Part shown: positions 27,797 to 36,008 of the stretch, piece by piece | Layout: each line of letters starts with the position of its first letter | Numbering within the stretch: position 1 is the stretch's first letter | From: Candidatus Binatia bacterium | GTDB taxonomy: Bacteria; Desulfobacterota; Binatia; HRBIN30 | Length of the DNA stretch: 64,000 nt | NCBI GenBank assembly: GCA_937925685.1 | Contig: CALAMI010000016.1 | Location: forward strand, 67,001-131,000 | Reading direction: 5' to 3' | Notes under the pieces: generated by a model | Seen by the model: only the letters and a program-made list of their open reading frames with translations | Told to the model about the DNA's origin: nothing | The model's database searches: none | Translations under genes and position numbers: made by a program

Positions 27797-28480
27797 ATGA
27801 ATTTTGTGTCACCTGACGATGCTGAAGGGCTTTTCGGCAAAAGCTTCTTCGGTCCGGCTGACCTGGAACGTAGCTTTCGCAGGCCGGGGCACAGTCCAGC
27901 GGCGCCGATTCCCTTCGATGTCCAAACCCTACAGGAGGCAGCCGCACGGGGTTTCCTTCTCATTTTCCGAGACCCGACGGTGGATGGAGCCCCCTTTGTT
28001 CTCGAGCGGGCTGTTTCTTCGTTCCCGGATCTTTTCGATTCTAGGTTTCTTCAGCAAGTCGGCTACCAACTCAAAGAAGAATGGGGCATTTTGTTAGAAC
28101 CGTTAGCAAGAACAGAGATACCACGGCCTGGATGGGTCCTAGTCCAGAAGCAACCTCTTCCTGGCTCGCTGAACCGAACATATCACGAGCAAACTAAGCT
28201 TTTGCGCCAATGGGCCCAGCCATGGGAAGCACGCGGACTACAAGTCAGGCGACGCCTTGCCGTAGAAATCGTGTACGACTGCTTGCTGGTTTTCCGCAGC
28301 CGGGGGGAGCGGCTGCTGGAGCGGCAGTGGGATTGGTCTGCCTCGAGTACGCAAGACGGAGGCTACCTCAACGTTGGGGGCTTCACGGAGAGAGGAATTC
28401 AGATTTTCAGCTATTCGGCAGCGGTCCGCCACAACGCTCTCGGTGTGTGCCCAGAAATTTGTTTCGCGGAAGGAAAGTAA
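27797..28480 (+). CDS. Unrecognised protein, first of a two-gene unit
   Basis: 227 residues, soluble, with no signal peptide or membrane segment. The coding pattern is regular and the frame is well separated from its neighbours, so the gene is probably real. It contains FDVQTLQEAAARGFLLIFRD, then a central DLFDSRFLQQVGYQLKEEWG and a C-terminal half with YLNVGGFTERGIQIFSYSA. I see no catalytic motif. The sequence ends two bases before a second small unknown gene on the same strand. It is divergent from dgt across about 150 bases. The ATG at 27797 has no ribosome site (see the promoter entry). Confidence 0.65.
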   Translation: MNFVSPDDAEGLFGKSFFGPADLERSFRRPGHSPAAPIPFDVQTLQEAAARGFLLIFRDPTVDGAPFVLERAVSSFPDLFDSRFLQQVGYQLKEEWGILLEPLARTEIPRPGWVLVQKQPLPGSLNRTYHEQTKLLRQWAQPWEARGLQVRRRLAVEIVYDCLLVFRSRGERLLERQWDWSASSTQDGGYLNVGGFTERGIQIFSYSAAVRHNALGVCPEICFAEGK

Positions 28481-28482
28481 GA

Positions 28483-28767
28483 ATGTTTTTCGTGACAACG
28501 AAGCATCCCGACTACGTGCTGTTTGCGATGACGCCAAGCGAGCGCGCCGCAATTGGTGTCACCGAGAAACACGATGTGCATCTGTTGTCTCGCAACTCGC
28601 CAGCTGCGGCCTGGCAAGTGTTTGCCCGATGGAATGGGCAAGACTTCTCTCACACGGACTTCATGGCTGCCTGGCATTATCGCGAAGAGCCAAGCGAACC
28701 GGCAAGCTTGTTGGACGTTTTGCCGCCATCTCTGCGGGAGGCGGTAATTCGGTCGTCGCTTCACTAG
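28483..28767 (+). CDS. Unrecognised small protein, second of the unit
   Basis: 94 residues from the ATG at 28483, with GGAAAG just upstream (AAGGAAAGTAAGA-ATG). An open extension to 28210 lies inside the previous gene and is not needed. The product is soluble and acidic: MFFVTTKHPDYVLFAMTPSE, a central HDVHLLSRNSPAAAWQVF and a C-terminal LLDVLPPSLREAVIRSSLH. No family is recognised. Tight spacing with the preceding gene suggests that the two proteins work together. Confidence 0.65.
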   Translation: MFFVTTKHPDYVLFAMTPSERAAIGVTEKHDVHLLSRNSPAAAWQVFARWNGQDFSHTDFMAAWHYREEPSEPASLLDVLPPSLREAVIRSSLH

Positions 28768-28895
28768 GCGAAGCTATGCACCACCTCACACTTTCGAGCA
28801 TTGGAGGGACCAGTCGCTCTCGCTGAGAGAATTCACCAAAGCGACCTACGAGTGAGACAGCGTTTCACCCTAGTCGCCGGCTGGCTTGCCGACCC

Positions 28896-29621
28896 TCACT
28901 CAGTCGTTGCCGCTGCAAGCAGTGCCTGTTGCAGCGACCGGTTGCGGCGGGCAAGTTCGTACGCTGCCGCGGTAATCTCAGCGATCGAATTTCCGCGAGC
29001 CACAAAAACAACGTCATTCACTCGCTGCTGCAAGCGGAGCAATTCGCTCGCACTGAAGTCACACAGCTGCGCCGTCGAGTTTGCAACGAAGTCAAGCAGT
29101 ACCCGCACAAGTGCCTCGGAGGCGGGATCCACGTTGACCTCACGCCCGTAAACTAGGGCACGCATCACGTTCGTACCACTGCCTGCAATCAAAACCTTGC
29201 GGCATCCGAGGACATCTCGTGCCTCTGGATCGACGATGCGATAACGCCCATCGGCTTCCGTAATGGTGTCCAAATTTAACGGTAAAGGGCTATCGATCCG
29301 CCCGTCAGCAAAGTCTACCCAGTCGAGCTGAGCGAGCGATACGAGCACGCCTGCTCCCACAGGACTGACTCCCTGCAAAGCTACGACAGGGGCCGGTAAA
29401 AACGGCCCGAGCACGTATCCCATCAGGTGCGAGCCTTGCGTGTTTGCCATGACGCCATTGGGGGCCAGGACAAAGCCTGTCACAATCGGCTCGTTCGAGC
29501 TTCCGCCTGGGGGAATTATTACGGAGGAGGATCCGTCACTTCCACAACCTGCAGTCGCCAACCCAATTACCCCAGCCAGCAAAACCGAGAAACCGCGACC
29601 GAGGCTCCTGCATTTTTTCAT
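28896..29621 (-). CDS. Putative lipoprotein, function unknown
   Basis: 241 residues from ATG 29621 (the ATG at 29627 lies too close to the AGGA site). A lipoprotein signal peptide is clear: MKKCRSLGRGFSVLLAGVIG then LATAGC, with the lipobox Cys. A Ser/Gly-rich tether follows (GSDGSSSVIIPPGGSS). The body has a carboxypeptidase-regulatory-like part, SPLPLNLDTITEADGRYRIVDP, and a helical C-terminal half rich in Leu/Arg. No catalytic motif. It stands alone and is divergent from the CoA-transferase pair across about 280 bases. Confidence 0.72.
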   Translation of the reverse strand: MKKCRSLGRGFSVLLAGVIGLATAGCGSDGSSSVIIPPGGSSNEPIVTGFVLAPNGVMANTQGSHLMGYVLGPFLPAPVVALQGVSPVGAGVLVSLAQLDWVDFADGRIDSPLPLNLDTITEADGRYRIVDPEARDVLGCRKVLIAGSGTNVMRALVYGREVNVDPASEALVRVLLDFVANSTAQLCDFSASELLRLQQRVNDVVFVARGNSIAEITAAAYELARRNRSLQQALLAAATTE

Positions 29622-29904
29622 CCCCATTTCCTAAACCTCTCGCTAATCAAGCTCTTACACATCCTACCGCGGCCTGGCGCAAGGCACTGGTCATCACGTT
29701 CCGCGTAGCTCACCACCTCGCATCAGTTCTTGTCAAGCAAATTCTCAGTGCACTTTCCAAGCGAAGCAGCGCTGGAAGCTACCACGGAGCACGTGTCTGG
29801 AAAAGAGCCGGAGCCCGCAGCACAACTCAAGAGCCACTGTGGCAAGCCGCAATCGCTGGAGTCCTTCTGCCTGCTGTGATATCGCTGGTACGTCTCACGT
29901 AGCT

Positions 29905-31113
29905 ATGATTAGCGCCGGTCCGTTGCAGGGGCTAAGAATTGTGGAGTGTGGTGGCCTGGTTTCGGCCGCATATGCCTGTAAGCTCTTTGCCGACCTAGGA
30001 GCGAAAGTCATCAAAATCGAGCCACCTTGGGGCGACCCGAGCCGGCAAAGGGGCCCTTTTCCGCGTGGCCGTCCTGACCCGGATGCTAGCGGCTTGTTCA
30101 TTTACCTAAACTGCAACAAGCGGGGCGTCGTTGCTGACCTCTCTCAGCGAAGTGGGCAGGAGTTTCTCTGTGGCCTAGTGCGCGAGGCAGATCTACTGAT
30201 CCACAACGTGCCACCTTCACGAATCGACCGGCTAGGTCTTAACTACGAACATCTTTCCCGCGTGAACCCTAAGCTCATCAAGGTTTCAATCACGCCATTC
30301 GGCATCCATGGCCCGCTGAGCGCTTACGAGGCTAGTGATTTGATACTTTGGGCTGCCGGAGGGTTAGCTTACTTGAACGGCGCCGGGCCAGGTAGCGACG
30401 ACCTTCCGCCGCTCAAGCCTTTCGGCTGGCAGGCTAGCGTTCAAGGCGCCTTGAACGCTGCAGTTGCGGCGCTGGGAGCTCTATTTGCCCGGCGCAAGCT
30501 GGGTAGGGGGCAACACGTGGTGGTGTCCGTGCAGCAATGCGTGGCCTCAATTCTCGAATTGACCTTCGAGTACTATCCATACATGGGATTGGTTGCTTCG
30601 CGTCTGGGGCAAAAGCCTATCCAGCCTCTGGACTTTTTCGAGTGTCGAGATGGCTGGATTTTCGTCTGCTGCGTAGAAGAACACCAGTGGCAACAGCTGG
30701 TGGAGCTCATGGGTCACCCGGACTGGGCTGATCTCGAGATTTTTCGCGATCGGTTGTCGCGGGCCAGAAACTGGGATGCTCTAAAGCTCCTCATGCAGGA
30801 GTGGATGGCCGAGCAATCTGTGGAGGAGCTCTATCACGCCGGTCAGGCTCGCCGCATTCCGCTCGCACCGGTGTCAACCATGGGTGATCTCTTGCGCTCC
30901 CCGCACCTCAGCAAACGAGGATTCTTTGCAGTTGTCGATCAGCCGATTGCGGGCCGCACGACCCTCCCCGGGGCCCCTTATCGGTTAAGCCGAACACCTT
31001 GGCAACTGCGGCGGCCGGCGCCGCGACTCGGCGAGCACACAAGCGAGGTGCTCCGGGCTTTGAACACGGGCAGTGTTTGGGATGAAGCAACCTCTGAGGA
31101 GAGTTCACGGTAA
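29905..31113 (+). CDS. Family III CoA-transferase, pair member A (catalytic Asp present)
   Basis: 402 residues from the ATG at 29905; an in-frame extension to 29839 is less likely. It has the CaiB/BaiF layout: LQGLRIVECGGLVSAAYACKLFADLGA, LNCNKRGVVADLSQ, and EASDLILWAAGG, where D145 is the expected catalytic Asp. The C-terminal end has RLGEHTSEVLRAL. The stop overlaps the start of the next CoA-transferase gene by one base. The two proteins are distant paralogues of normal length. The pair is reminiscent of heteromeric enzymes of this family such as BbsEF or SmtAB. The substrate is unknown. Confidence 0.88.
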   Translation: MISAGPLQGLRIVECGGLVSAAYACKLFADLGAKVIKIEPPWGDPSRQRGPFPRGRPDPDASGLFIYLNCNKRGVVADLSQRSGQEFLCGLVREADLLIHNVPPSRIDRLGLNYEHLSRVNPKLIKVSITPFGIHGPLSAYEASDLILWAAGGLAYLNGAGPGSDDLPPLKPFGWQASVQGALNAAVAALGALFARRKLGRGQHVVVSVQQCVASILELTFEYYPYMGLVASRLGQKPIQPLDFFECRDGWIFVCCVEEHQWQQLVELMGHPDWADLEIFRDRLSRARNWDALKLLMQEWMAEQSVEELYHAGQARRIPLAPVSTMGDLLRSPHLSKRGFFAVVDQPIAGRTTLPGAPYRLSRTPWQLRRPAPRLGEHTSEVLRALNTGSVWDEATSEESSR

Positions 31114-32318
31114 TGCCGCTCAGCGGGATCAGGGTAGCGGATTTCACCTGGGTTTGGGCTGGGCCCTTTTGCACGCTTCAGCTGGCTCATCTTGGCGCGG
31201 AGGTGATTCGCGTGGAGAGTGCCGCTCGGCCCTGTGTGACGCGGTTACTACCGCCTTGGGCCGAGGGCCAGCCGGGCCTCAATCGCAGTGGCTACTTCAA
31301 CCAATACAACCAAGGAAAGTACAGCATTGCGCTCGATCTAAAACATCCCGACGCCTTAATGGTAGCCAAAGACCTCGTCCGCCACTGTGACATCGTTTGC
31401 GAGAACTTTGCTGCCGGGGTGATGGAACGACTGGGGCTTGGTTACGAGGCTTTGCGAGCTATTCGTCCCGACATCATCATGATCTCCATGTCTGGGTATG
31501 GGGCCACGGGCCCGGAGCGAGAGTACGTCTCGTACGGACCAGCGCAGGTGCCCTTATCGGGCCTTTCCTCGCTCACAGGCTATCGGGGGTATCCTCCGAT
31601 GCACGTGGGGATTTCGTATGGGGACCCGACCGCTGGTCTGCATGCAGCATTCGCAGTACTCGCAGCCCTGTGGCATCGGCAGCAAACCGGCGAAGGGCAG
31701 TTCATTGATCTATCCCAGTGGGAAACAACCATCGCCGTCATCCCTGAGGCTATCATCGAATACGCCTGGCATGGTACCCAGCCCGAAAGAAACGGCAATC
31801 GGGATCCTATGATGGTACCCCACGGGGTATTCCGGTGCGCGGGAGAACAGCGCTGGGTTGCCATTGCGGCACGCGACGACGTGGAGTGGCAGCGACTTGC
31901 CGTAACCATCGGTCGACCCGACCTTGCTGAAGACCCTGCTCTAGCGACCCTGGCGGGGCGCCTCAGCGCGGTGGAGTTGATTGAACGAGCCGTCGAGCAG
32001 TGGACCTCGCAGCGCTCCCCGCTGGAAGTGACCCAGGCTTTGCAGGCTGCGGGCGTAGCCGCGTTTCCCTGTTACGATAGTCGGGATTTGGCCGAAGATG
32101 AGCACCTGCGCGCCGAGGGCTTCTTTGTCGAACTCGAACATCCCGAGGTGGGGAAGAAGCTTCACCTGGGCATCCCATGGAAACTCTGCGGCTCACCTTG
32201 CTTCGTCAAGCGCCCGGCTCCCCTGCTAGGGGAACACACGGATTACGTTCTTCGTGAGATCCTCAACTACGATGACAGACGGATCGAGGGGTTGCGGGCT
32301 TCTGGAGTCCTGCGATGA
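31113..32318 (+). CDS. Family III CoA-transferase, pair member B (Asp position is Gly)
   Basis: 401 residues; the ATG at 31113 shares one base with the TAA of member A. Family sequence is clear: LSGIRVADFTWVWAGPFCTLQLAHLGAE (spread over residues 3-30), DLKHPDAL, CENFAAGVMERLGLGYEALR and LGEHTDYVL. In the catalytic segment it reads EYVSYGPAQVPLSGLSSLTG, which puts G142 where its paralogues in this window have Asp. Taken alone it should not form the aspartyl-CoA intermediate. A heterodimer with member A, in which A supplies the Asp, is the simplest reading (inference). DUF5658 follows with a four-base overlap. Confidence 0.87.
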   Translation: MPLSGIRVADFTWVWAGPFCTLQLAHLGAEVIRVESAARPCVTRLLPPWAEGQPGLNRSGYFNQYNQGKYSIALDLKHPDALMVAKDLVRHCDIVCENFAAGVMERLGLGYEALRAIRPDIIMISMSGYGATGPEREYVSYGPAQVPLSGLSSLTGYRGYPPMHVGISYGDPTAGLHAAFAVLAALWHRQQTGEGQFIDLSQWETTIAVIPEAIIEYAWHGTQPERNGNRDPMMVPHGVFRCAGEQRWVAIAARDDVEWQRLAVTIGRPDLAEDPALATLAGRLSAVELIERAVEQWTSQRSPLEVTQALQAAGVAAFPCYDSRDLAEDEHLRAEGFFVELEHPEVGKKLHLGIPWKLCGSPCFVKRPAPLLGEHTDYVLREILNYDDRRIEGLRASGVLR

Positions 32319-32647
32319 AAGTGATTCAGGGCCAGTGGAGAGAGCGAACTCTCGATGACCTTTTTCTTCTAAACCTAGCCCTTCAACTATTCGATGGAGT
32401 GGCAACGTACCAGGGGCTGCGTTTAGGATTTCAGGAAGCCAACCCAATTCTTCGGTCGACGTTCACGTTGTTGGGCGTCGAGAGTACCCTCGTCCTCTTC
32501 AAGGCTCAAGCCTGCGGCGTGCTTTTCTTGTTGCATCGGCATCGCCAACATCGCTCGGTACAACTAGCCCTGGCGGCCGTCGCCATCGTGCACCTACTGC
32601 TCTCGTTTGTACCGTGGACAGCAAAATTGCTGTCCTTGGTCGTATAG
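32315..32647 (+). CDS. DUF5658 small membrane protein
   Basis: 110 residues; the ATG at 32315 overlaps the TGA of the CoA-transferase (ATGA). It has three hydrophobic segments and the DUF5658 signature LLNLALQLFDGVATYQGLRLG then EANPILR. Residues about 55-105 form two more helices, with LFKAQACGVLFLLHRHR between them. The function of the domain is unknown. Its coupling to two CoA-transferases is unexpected and may only reflect compact packing. Confidence 0.8.
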   Translation: MKVIQGQWRERTLDDLFLLNLALQLFDGVATYQGLRLGFQEANPILRSTFTLLGVESTLVLFKAQACGVLFLLHRHRQHRSVQLALAAVAIVHLLLSFVPWTAKLLSLVV

Positions 32648-32713
32648 GTTGCACGCACGGTGCGCGCACCGCTCGTGTCAGCAAGGCCAGCCGTTAGAGC
32701 GGTCCGTAAGGGT

Positions 32714-33211
32714 TCAGGCTGCTGGCCGTGTCACCTTTTGTCGGTTTTTCTTTCGCCGCCGTGGTACAAACGGAAGGATTTTGTGGCGACGAGCGGCGCG
32801 CAAGCGCACGCGGCTAATTTTAGCCCGCACTTCCGGCGGCTGCGCAAGCAACTCATCCTTCCAGCGAAGAAGATGACGCCGGAAGTACTGAGCATCGATG
32901 TTCAGCACACTGCAAATGGATTCGAACGAAAATATCCAGCTGCTGTCCGTATCTAAGAACCACTCCTCGGCTTCCTGAAAAAGTCGCCGTGAACGCGGGC
33001 GGGTTGCTCCCGCGAATTTCTGAAAACAAGCGACTGCGTCTTCCAAAATTGCCAGCATGAGGCGACGCTCGCCCTCGAGCACCCGTTGCTGACGCATCCG
33101 CTGATAAAACTGCGTCGGCAACAAAATCTCCGGAGAAACCAGCCGAGGTAGCACGCCGTCGAAACTCGTGGCATCATGCTCTCGGACTCGACGCGCCGAA
33201 AATCCGTCCAT
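32714..33211 (-). CDS. Conserved-looking hypothetical protein, possibly DNA-binding
   Basis: 165 residues, preceded by AAGGGAGAGAG. Soluble, with a helical centre: RRLMLAILEDAVACFQKFAG, then RRLFQEAEEWFLDTDSSWIF, SFESICSVLNIDAQYFRRHLLRWKDE (residues about 94-119) and a highly basic tail (RRRKKNRQKV). The helical SICSVLNIDAQYFRRHL part could be a helix-turn-helix that contacts nucleic acid. I have the impression that similar proteins occur in other deltaproteobacteria-like genomes, but this is memory and needs a search. No operon partner. Confidence 0.68.
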   Translation of the reverse strand: MDGFSARRVREHDATSFDGVLPRLVSPEILLPTQFYQRMRQQRVLEGERRLMLAILEDAVACFQKFAGATRPRSRRLFQEAEEWFLDTDSSWIFSFESICSVLNIDAQYFRRHLLRWKDELLAQPPEVRAKISRVRLRAARRHKILPFVPRRRKKNRQKVTRPAA

Positions 33212-33429
33212 GTCCGCTCTCTCCCTTAGTTCGCAGCGTCAGTTGCCGTACGAGCATCAATGACCCGGCGACGGAGCACGTCTGATGCCAACCAACAAAT
33301 GCAAGGAGATTACTACCCAAACTGCAACGTTCGATTTAATCCCCTCCTCGAGCCTCCGCATCTCAAGCAACCTGGTGGGCTATTTCGCCACATCACCTTG
33401 CTACGGAATGAGACAAGAGCGTCGCTGAT

Positions 33430-34578
33430 TCAACCGGCGAGCCCCAGGACCACCACACACGAGACTGCTCCAGGACCACCAACATTATGGGCCAATCCCA
33501 CTTCCGCATTTTTCACTTGTCGCTCTCCGCAACGGCCTTGGAGCTGGGTAACGCACTCGTAAATCATGCGGACCCCGCTGGCGCCAATTGGGTGCCCGAA
33601 TGACTTAAGCCCCCCACTCGGGTTAATTGGTAAGTCTCCGGTTAGAGAAGTGCGCCCCTCCTTCACCCAGTATGCCGCCTCTCCTTTGCCGCAAAACCCC
33701 AGATCTTCCATGTTGGATAGTTCCGTCCACGTGAAGCAGTCATGCACCTCGGCAAAGTCGACGTCGCCTGGTCCAATGCCGGCCATGGCATAAGCTTGTC
33801 GTGCCGCGTCCTGTGTCGACCGAAAGCCCAGGTAGTCGAACGTTGGGTCAAAGTATGGTCGCCCAGCAGTCACAGCCAAGCCCACACCCTTCACCAGGAC
33901 GAAGTCGTCACGAAATCGCTTTGCCCAATCTGCGCGACATACAATGGCGGCCGCAGCGCCATCAGTCGTCGGACAGCAATCGAACAACCCAAAGGGCCAC
34001 GCGATGATCGGCGCCCGTAAAACTTTCTCCTCCGTAATCTCCATTCGCAAGTGCGCTCGCGGATTTCGGGCGCCGTTATAGTGGTTCTTCACCGCTACTT
34101 TTGCGAGGACATCTCTGCCGACTTTAAACGTGTGCATGTAACGGTTTGCTGCCAGGGCAAACAGCCCGGGAGCTGAATTTCCCTTTGCCAGCAACGGATG
34201 ACCGAAACGGGGCAAACCCCTTCCAGGGCGGTCCTTAAGCTTTTCCGCCCCCACAACGAGAACCATGTTGTACGTTCCCGAGGCGACCGCGAGGCAAGCA
34301 TGACGAAATGCGTCCGTTCCTGTTGCACAGTAATTCTCTACCCTCGTGATCGGTCGGCCGTACAAGCGCAGGGCATCGGCTAGAGATGTTGCAGACTTGC
34401 CCCCGCCTGGCCCTGGCATATAGGTGCCTAGGTATCCCGCCTCGATATCTTCTGGATCAACTTTTGCGTCGGCATAGGCTTCGAATGCTGCCTCGCAAAT
34501 GAGTTCCTCGTAACCCTTCTCGAAGAGATCACCAAACTGGGTGCATCCGACTCCGATAACCGCAACCTTGTCACGCAT
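33430..34578 (-). CDS. Thiolase superfamily protein (SCP-x/Ltp2-like)
   Basis: 382 residues from the ATG at 34578 (AAGGGGGG upstream). The nucleophilic Cys is C84 in ENYCATGTDAFRHA and the catalytic His is H329 in SFGHPIGASG, with VHDCFTWTELSNMEDLG in the middle. The second Cys of biosynthetic or degradative thiolases (CxG near the end) is absent; that region reads LAHNVGGPGAVS. This is the pattern of SCP-x/Ltp2 proteins, several of which work as thiolases or aldolases with a DUF35 partner. The gene lies 23 bases downstream of a fusion that carries DUF35, so an enzyme complex is plausible. The substrate may be a branched or steroid-like acyl-CoA (inference). Confidence 0.9.
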   Translation of the reverse strand: MRDKVAVIGVGCTQFGDLFEKGYEELICEAAFEAYADAKVDPEDIEAGYLGTYMPGPGGGKSATSLADALRLYGRPITRVENYCATGTDAFRHACLAVASGTYNMVLVVGAEKLKDRPGRGLPRFGHPLLAKGNSAPGLFALAANRYMHTFKVGRDVLAKVAVKNHYNGARNPRAHLRMEITEEKVLRAPIIAWPFGLFDCCPTTDGAAAAIVCRADWAKRFRDDFVLVKGVGLAVTAGRPYFDPTFDYLGFRSTQDAARQAYAMAGIGPGDVDFAEVHDCFTWTELSNMEDLGFCGKGEAAYWVKEGRTSLTGDLPINPSGGLKSFGHPIGASGVRMIYECVTQLQGRCGERQVKNAEVGLAHNVGGPGAVSCVVVLGLAG

Positions 34579-34601
34579 CAGACCCCCCTTTGCTCGAACC
34601 C

Positions 34602-36008
34602 TCAGCGAACAGGACGAGCCTTCCAAAAGTAATTGATATTACCTCCGCCCTGATGTAGCCGCCGAAAGGTGAGGCTGACGGGTTGTCCTACCTCCACTTC
34701 GCCTTCGGCGAAATCCGTCACCTGAAGATAGATTCGTCCCCCGCCATCGAGGTCGACCACTGCCATCGGTAACGGATGTTCGACGTTCGCGATCAGGTAA
34801 TCCAACGTATACGTAAAGATTGTCCCCTTGCGGCTTAACCGTACTTCCTCCATGTGACCGGCCTTGCGACAACCGATGCACACGGGAGCAAGGGGGTATT
34901 GAACCATCCCACAACTCTTGCACCGACAGCCATGCAAACGGGCGTTTTGGGTAAGCTCTTTGAACTCAAGGACGTTGGTGATAACCTCCCCCCCGCCTTC
35001 ATTTTCGTGAAAAAGCCCCCGGTACTTCAAATATTTTTGATAAGACGGCAGCGGTTGCTTGGCTGCCAGCCACTGGGACCAAGAGTTGCCCGCTCGACCC
35101 TCCGCCACAAGTGGCGTCGTGCGCAGCAAAACTGCCTCTGCGCCTTCAGCGAAAGCGGCCGCGACCACCCACTGGCCTGGTTCTGCCTGGTCTAGCACGG
35201 CTCCTAAAGCTAGCAGGGCCTCAGCGGCACCGGTGCTCCCAATTGCTGAGCTTACCAACGGGGCAAGTTGCTGCTTCGGGTCCAGCCCCAGTTTCCGCGC
35301 AAGATCAAAAGCAGCACGCGGCTCGGGGGCGTGGCAAGCCAAGTGGGTAATGTCTTTCGACCCCAAGCCATGTTCTGCCAGCAAGCTTCCGATCGCGTCG
35401 GCCATGTCCCGCACGTAGCCGTAAGTTTGTGAAAACTTGCCGGTGTGTGCGTCAACGAATGGGCTCGCCGTTGGGCGCCAGAAATACGTAAACTCCTCGC
35501 TAATGCTTGCGCTTCCGACAATTTCTGCGGTCACATGATCGCGCGCAATCACGACGGCGGCGCTTGCGTCACCGAGTAGACCCTCGCACTCTGATTCTGG
35601 GACTGCGGCCCTCGATTCGCCCGCAGCGACCAGACACGACTCGACCCTGCCGCTCTTGACCATTGCATCAGCAACTATGAGCGCGTGGAGTCCGGCACGT
35701 GCTGAACCCCCAAAGTCGCAGCAAAGCGTTTTTCGAGGGAGATCGCACACGGTAGCGATGAACGCGGAAAGCTGCTTTTCAAGATAAGGCGCGCTCGTAC
35801 TCGCAAACAGAACCCCGCCGGGCACCTGGAAAACAGACTCCACGCAACTCAGGGATGCCTCCACTGCGAGCGTGAAGGCATCTTCATCGTAGTTGGCCAC
35901 GGCAATTTCCCCTGCCTCTGAAGGAGCTCGGCCCCAAGCCCGCGCTATTTCTGCACGGCTCATCCGCAAGCGCGGAACATAAGCACAGTACTTAGCGATG
36001 CCGACCAC
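34602..36008 (-). CDS. HMG-CoA synthase-like domain fused to a DUF35 (zinc ribbon/OB) domain
   Basis: 468 residues from GTG 36008 (GGAG upstream). Residues 1-340 have the thiolase-fold pattern of HMG-CoA synthase-like proteins: [12 protein letters not shown] at the start, ESCLVAAGESR, EGLLGDASAAVVIA, then CHAPEPRAAFDLARK. The catalytic Cys position reads DFGGSARAG (98-106), so Ala occupies the place expected for Cys; C96 and C97 lie just before it. The C-terminal part is DUF35: a zinc ribbon CRCKSCG...CIGC (about 361-380) followed by an OB fold. The thiolase gene is next downstream. The frame overlaps the 3' end of the FG-GAP gene by 17 bases. Condensation activity is therefore doubtful. Confidence 0.87.
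   Translation of the reverse strand: MVGIAKYCAYVPRLRMSRAEIARAWGRAPSEAGEIAVANYDEDAFTLAVEASLSCVESVFQVPGGVLFASTSAPYLEKQLSAFIATVCDLPRKTLCCDFGGSARAGLHALIVADAMVKSGRVESCLVAAGESRAAVPESECEGLLGDASAAVVIARDHVTAEIVGSASISEEFTYFWRPTASPFVDAHTGKFSQTYGYVRDMADAIGSLLAEHGLGSKDITHLACHAPEPRAAFDLARKLGLDPKQQLAPLVSSAIGSTGAAEALLALGAVLDQAEPGQWVVAAAFAEGAEAVLLRTTPLVAEGRAGNSWSQWLAAKQPLPSYQKYLKYRGLFHENEGGGEVITNVLEFKELTQNARLHGCRCKSCGMVQYPLAPVCIGCRKAGHMEEVRLSRKGTIFTYTLDYLIANVEHPLPMAVVDLDGGGRIYLQVTDFAEGEVEVGQPVSLTFRRLHQGGGNINYFWKARPVR

Noticed and set aside
28768-28895. Terminator between the convergent genes
   Set aside because: Only a four-base stem (TCTC...GAGA) and no T-run.
33260-33562. 100-codon plus-strand frame overlapping the thiolase end
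   Set aside because: Antisense to the conserved thiolase C-terminus; no ribosome site.
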